DNA from: Chrysomallon squamiferum
Taxonomy: Eukaryota; Mollusca; Gastropoda; Neomphalida; Peltospiridae
NCBI GenBank assembly: GCA_012295275.1
Contig: CM022679.1
Span: 11,555,669 to 11,619,668, forward strand
DNA: 64,000 nt
Direction: 5' to 3'
A program made the translations under genes and the position numbers. How positions within the stretch are numbered: position 1 is the first letter of the stretch; every line of letters starts with the position of its first letter. The notes beneath the pieces were generated by a model. The model did not search any database. It was not told the DNA's origin and saw only the letters and a program-made list of their open reading frames with translations. Positions 60,901-64,000 of the stretch are shown here, piece after piece.

Positions 60901-63557
60901 GTGCTCGCATAGTATGAGATGCAGCAAGGTTACCTCCTAATTTTGTCAAATGATTCAAAGAAGAAATGATAAATGGCCACAGGCTCTAATCCATATTATT
61001 ATATTTCCTGTTTGGCCTCACACTCTAGTGTCAGAGTGTCAGCAGTTCAGCTATTGAATATTTCCAACATAATCTGTTATTTCTCTAATCTGTAGAATGA
61101 GCATTTACATAACATTTATTATCCCATCAATATTATGACTGGATTCAAGTAATAACATCTGGTCAGCTTTTGTAACAGAAAAAACATCAGGTGCTTGATT
61201 AATTTTCATGTCTACACAACAATAATTTTAACCTGAAAATAAATAAATAGTCATATGAAGATCAAAAACATGATTCTAAATCTCAGTACTTCGAGAATAT
61301 CTTCTTTTCTTGGCTGGGAATTTAACAAAACAGTCTGCTAAATGAACATAATGAAAAGCAGGTTCATATTGACAAATGGATAACAGTGCCATATTTTTAC
61401 AGTGCCTGTTCATCTTGGTAAGATGAACAGTTATTATATTTTATTGTGATAATGAGACTTACCCAATAACATTTATTTCTAAGCCTCATACTAAACCTTT
61501 TATTTCAGTTATATTTTATTATTATTATTATTATTATATCTTCTTCTTCTTTTTTTTTAAAGCCAATAAACTGCAGATGAAAATTAAAAATAATAAAACA
61601 ATAATAAACAAATAAATAAATCAAAACATTTTTAAAAAATGGATTTCTATGAAAATAAAAAATGACTGGTATTTTTTGTCAGATGAAATTATATCTTAGA
61701 TATTAAAATTAATGTAAAATGCAATAATGCATTAAAAAGTGTTGTTAACCTGGTTTCAGGGGACAGTATAATTTAAGATTCTGTACGTAAATACTGTTCT
61801 TCATATCAGAACAATCATTTGGTTAGAATTCTGCACTGCAAGATATTTTAAGTTTGTTTCAGCTTACCTTGTTAGTGCCTCTGAAAAAAATCATATTTCA
61901 AAATACATATAACATAACTACCTTCTCCTTTTTGTCCCAACCAAAATGCCAATGATGTGTTTAGTTGTTTACTGTGATTTAGATCCAACTTCAATTCACC
62001 TGATTATGAAATAAAAAATAAAATTTATACGAGTTAAATCCAGATATAGGCAGACCAGATTTTAAAAAAATAAAATAAAATAAATTACGCACACACACAC
62101 ACCTATTTAAAAAGCCCAAAGAAAATAAAGATATAATCCAAATAAATTCATTGTTAACTAACTTCAAAGATTGTAGTTCCAAGTAATAAGTCAACAATTT
62201 TGAACTACTTCAAAACAATTTCATTTTTAACTGTTGATTTTGTTTTTAATATTAAAGAAAAAGTATAAAATGAGTGACTGAACAGTAATGAATTTATTCA
62301 GTAAAGATTTGATTGACAAACCTGTTTCAAAAGCATCATTATCTTTTCTTCTACTGACAAAAACAGTGATTTCTTCAGCTGAAAGCTCCATGTGATAGAT
62401 ATCTGACAGAACAGATTTCATGTCATTGTGCTGGTAAAACATCAGACTCATATCACTGAAAGAATGTGGAAAAATAAATATATACTATTCTTTTTTTAAA
62501 AACATATAGTGATATACTACACAAATACATAAATTTAAGGTAATTTTCATATTTAGACTGAGTCTTCCTTAACAAGGAATGTAAGATTTAAAAATGAGTG
62601 AATGCTGAAGCACTCCCCTGAAGCAAAACCTTTAGGAAGCAAGACAAGAATTCAAAAACAGTAAGTCCTTAAGTTGGAATTTCAAAACAAATTGCTTAAA
62701 ATATTTTGCATAAGATTAAGAGGTCACTGATACACCTAACATTATTTAATGACTAGTAATTGTATTCTTTGCCCTTAAGATTTCAAAGGTACCAGCTGAT
62801 ATTACAAATAAAACATTTAGACAAATAACTGAAATTCTGAAACCATTCACTGGAACTATTAACTGTTATTCAATGGGGAAAAAAATTTTTTACAAATGTG
62901 TCAACAAAAAATATATAGATTTCTCTGAAATACAGATAGCAGTGCTAAATAAACCCTGGTCTATTTTTATTGGTTGAGAATCTACTTTTATTGGAGAAAC
63001 TCAGAAAGCAACAAATATTTTATTTATCAAAAACAAAAAACTATTAAAATGACTGAATGATCATCAAAACTATCCAGATAAGGGTAATTTTCTTAGCATT
63101 TCTGAAGAAAAAAGTATAATTTTTTGTCAATATTTACATACCCACTTTTTGGCATATCTTCTGAAGATAAGAAAAAAACACCTATATTAACAGCAACACT
63201 GACTATTTTTTCCATTTCTTTCAGAACAAGATCTTTTCCAAACAAAGGATATACACGCATACTCCATATTAGTGGTTCTGGAAAAAAGATACATGCAATT
63301 TTATATATGCAAACTGAACCTGACAGGTATGACAAGTTCAATGTAAAGGATTTCACTTCCATGCAGAATATACACACATTTCTTTAGTTGCTATTTATAG
63401 CAAATATTCATCTTCTATAATTCACATACAGCAAATAATAATAATAAAACATATTTCTCAGCCTATTTATGGTCTAAGATTTCTCAACACTTACTTTGTT
63501 TGTTGAATGGAAAAATATCAGGAGGACCGTCTGCACCTCCAGTAACCAAGCGACATC
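51480..63557 (-). CDS. Unrecognised RRM-containing, Gln-rich coiled-coil protein (gene span, 13 exons, 5' incomplete)
   Basis: The thirteen minus-strand exons all join in phase and give 842 residues; the N-terminus lies beyond 64000. The first part (about residues 1-130) is globular, and I do not recognise it. Next comes one RRM-like fold (about 140-225), with VKVQNIPEG as RNP2-like, GSAYIEL as RNP1-like and an ENARQLIACYKE helix, reminiscent of matrin-3 type RRMs. The rest is a charged, Lys/Gln/Glu-rich coiled coil (RDQIQQLCEQSRQ, VVERQKQQLQRQMEQ) and long disordered, Arg/Ser- and Gln/Met-rich sequence ending in HLQQIMQQQMMQATGRF. An RNA-binding or nuclear co-regulator role is inferred from the composition. 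No gene symbol is assigned. Confidence 0.85.
52249..52611 (-). CDS. RRM/coiled-coil gene exon
   Basis: 120 codons, Arg/Asp/Glu-rich (DQPRKRSRSQFDVPKQD, YNRERIGGNRMERK, RPERERLLRNRD). PRKRSRS resembles a nuclear localisation signal. Borders TTACAG and CA|GTAAGT. Confidence 0.88.
53063..53139 (-). CDS. RRM/coiled-coil gene short exon
   Basis: 25 codons (NHYLHLLPSPSVSQENIKQN and onward) between GATTTTCAG and ATGTG|GTAAGT. The phases match both neighbours. Confidence 0.8.
53411..53529 (-). CDS. RRM/coiled-coil gene exon
   Basis: 39 codons, DDKSPNPRHTMEKSPLMDSY through FGILPDPMQNLQ. Low complexity is modest, with Ser-Pro sites. Ends CAG|GTATAT in phase 0. Confidence 0.82.
53989..54283 (-). CDS. 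RRM/coiled-coil gene exon
   Basis: 98 codons, PLSKPGFLGNIPHSRINERD and acidic, Met/His/Gln-rich sequence (MKDDHMDQLEQMKFLMETQD). Phase 0 start and phase 1 end fit both sides. Confidence 0.87.
54619..54785 (-). CDS. RRM/coiled-coil gene exon, coiled coil
   Basis: 55 codons, with RFPILPEGLALGEKQRMMVV followed by a Gln/Arg helix (ERQKQQLQRQMEQG). Ends CAGAAA|GTATCC. Confidence 0.88.
55165..55560 (-). CDS. RRM/coiled-coil gene exon, Lys-rich linker and coiled coil
   Basis: 131 codons. A polar Lys/Ser/Asn linker leads into RKRDQIQQLCEQSRQFLKSQ, then a Gln/Glu/Lys helix (KVIQKHQQEREQMNRAKQQE). Ends CAAG|GTTAAT in phase 1. Confidence 0.9.
56096..56220 (-). CDS. RRM/coiled-coil gene exon, second half of RRM
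   Basis: 41 codons: SAYIELQTVENARQLIACYK, then ELKLGNNKLTLTF. This provides strand beta-3 (RNP1-like), helix 2 and strand beta-4 of an RRM. Joins the upstream half at GG|A. Confidence 0.92.
56221..59022 (-). other. Intron of the RRM gene
   Basis: A 2.8 kb intron with GT-AG ends that splits the RRM between beta-2 and beta-3. No exon or known mobile element was recognised in it. Confidence 0.7.
59023..59152 (-). CDS. RRM/coiled-coil gene exon, first half of RRM
   Basis: 42 codons: KPENRSVKVQNIPEGTSKKM, then MEVLFPISSNITFSQLNKGE. Strand beta-1 (VKVQNIP), helix 1 and beta-2 of an RRM. Ends ACTGG|GTAAGT. Confidence 0.92.
60030..60960 (-). pseudogene. Decayed Tc1-type (DDE) transposase in an intron of the RRM gene
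   Basis: Minus-strand translation gives GHLIGLCYHDHIL, HIISFACDHGHCFCF, a stop, then DDDFRAHT and IDYFQAQNIT, then WPA after a one-base frame shift. These match the Tc1 pattern G.LTG.RYRDEIL.P.V.PF / F.FQDDNA.AH.AR / DFLQ.QNI / WPA.SPDL. Stops and frame shifts show it is inactive. The region up to about 60960 has long frames but no motif I can name, so the right limit is uncertain. Confidence 0.7.
61922..61999 (-). CDS. RRM/coiled-coil gene short exon
   Basis: 25 codons (ELKLDLNHSKQLNTSLAFWL, GQKGE) between ATAATCAG and GAAG|GTAGTT. Phase 1 on both sides. Confidence 0.88.
62322..62455 (-). CDS. RRM/coiled-coil gene exon
   Basis: 44 codons, DMSLMFYQHNDMKSVLSDIY, then HMELSAEEITVFVSRRK. It looks like a folded alpha/beta unit. 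Not recognised. Confidence 0.9.
63142..63277 (-). CDS. RRM/coiled-coil gene exon
   Basis: 44 codons, PLIWSMRVYPLFGKDLVLKE, then MEKIVSVAVNIGVFFLSSED. A globular, hydrophobic-core-like pattern, not recognised. Ends AGTGG|GTATGT. Confidence 0.88.
63495..63557 (-). CDS. RRM/coiled-coil gene, first exon visible in the window
   Basis: 20 codons, CRLVTGGADGPPDIFPFNKQ, between AAATGCAG and AAA|GTAAGT. It starts with two bases of a split codon, so at least one more exon lies beyond 64000. Confidence 0.82.
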
Positions 63558-63605
63558 CTGCATTTAATAGATAAAACTTTAATAAATAAATTATAAATAT
63601 ATATA

Positions 63606-64000
63606 CAGTGGTACATTGGCTTATGAGTTTAATTCGTTCTGTGACTGAGCTTGTAACTCAATTTGCTCGTATATCAAATAAATTTTCCCAAATGAAATTA
63701 ATTGAAATATCATTAATCTGTTCCAGCCCCACAAAAACAACCCCAATTTTTTGTCATGTGTTTTTAAATAAGAAAAATGTATGTATAAATGACAAATTTT
63801 GTATAAAAACAAAATAAAAGAGAATGTAGAGAACTAAATTGGTTTTGTAAAGTGTATAAGGTTAGGGTTTCTCCATCTTTTCATGGAAAGAGGTCTGCAG
63901 CTTAGAAATTATTTTAACACCTTTGGCTGGAGTTATATTGGCTTTATTGACTCCTTCTGCTTCAGTATGGTACATATCATAAAGTACTACGCTCATACTG
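63606..64000 (-). mobile_element. DNA transposon terminus, probably pogo/Tigger-like, running off the window
   Basis: At 63606, directly after a TATATATATA target-like run, the plus strand reads CAGTGGTACATTGGCTTATG, then TTTAATTCGTTC and CTCGTATATCAAATAAATTTTCCC. This is the style of widespread Tc1/pogo-superfamily termini (CAGTGGTACCTCGG...GAGTTTAATCCGTTC). On the minus strand, 63998 to about 63867 is an open frame (SMSVVLYDMYHTEAEGVNKA, NITPAKGVKIISKL) ending in TAA, plausibly the transposase C-terminus. Strand is chosen from that frame. Confidence 0.5.

Noticed and set aside
1-64000. CRISPR array, tRNA or rRNA genes, bacterial operon or phage genes
   Set aside because: No regularly spaced direct repeats, no cloverleaf with A/B boxes that I could confirm, and all genes are spliced animal genes.

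Overview
This window is AT-rich nuclear DNA from an animal. Spliced genes with GT-AG introns, UTRs, microsatellites and decayed cut-and-paste transposons rule out a prokaryote. The fused APS kinase/ATP sulfurylase and a full eEF2 kinase indicate a metazoan. The base composition, moderate introns and mix of Tc1, pogo/Tigger-like and mariner-like remnants suggest an invertebrate, perhaps a mollusc or another lophotrochozoan. That last step is inference and no species is claimed.

Layout: (1) 265-1018, minus: first coding exon of a secreted or ER-type multiple inositol polyphosphate phosphatase (MINPP1-like); the rest lies off the left edge. (2) 10750-20109, plus: complete PAPS synthase (PAPSS) in 12 coding exons whose phases all join, giving 619 residues. 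A second possible first exon lies at 1575-1679, head-to-head with MINPP1. (3) 20110-28750: 3' UTR and AT-rich intergenic DNA. (4) 28750-39963, plus: eukaryotic elongation factor 2 kinase (eEF2K). It has a noncoding 5' exon carrying an upstream ORF that stays open through the splice, then 11 coding exons giving 687 residues. A dead pogo/Tigger-like transposase sits in one intron. (5) 39964-51479: UTR and intergenic DNA with a mariner-like helix-turn-helix fragment at 48.1-48.6 kb. (6) 51480-63557, minus: 13 exons (842 residues, 5' end missing) of an unrecognised protein with one RRM-like fold followed by a long charged, Gln-rich, coiled-coil and disordered tail. A dead Tc1-type transposase lies in one of its introns. 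(7) 63606-64000: terminus of another DNA transposon running off the right edge.

The genes do not form a pathway. PAPSS makes the universal sulfate donor, MINPP1 removes phosphate from inositol polyphosphates, and eEF2K restrains translation elongation under calcium or energy stress. The MINPP1/PAPSS adjacency is notable because human MINPP1 and PAPSS2 are also neighbours on chromosome 10q23. I found no tRNA, rRNA, CRISPR or operon-like structure. All exon limits come from reading splice motifs and frames by eye, without transcript data.
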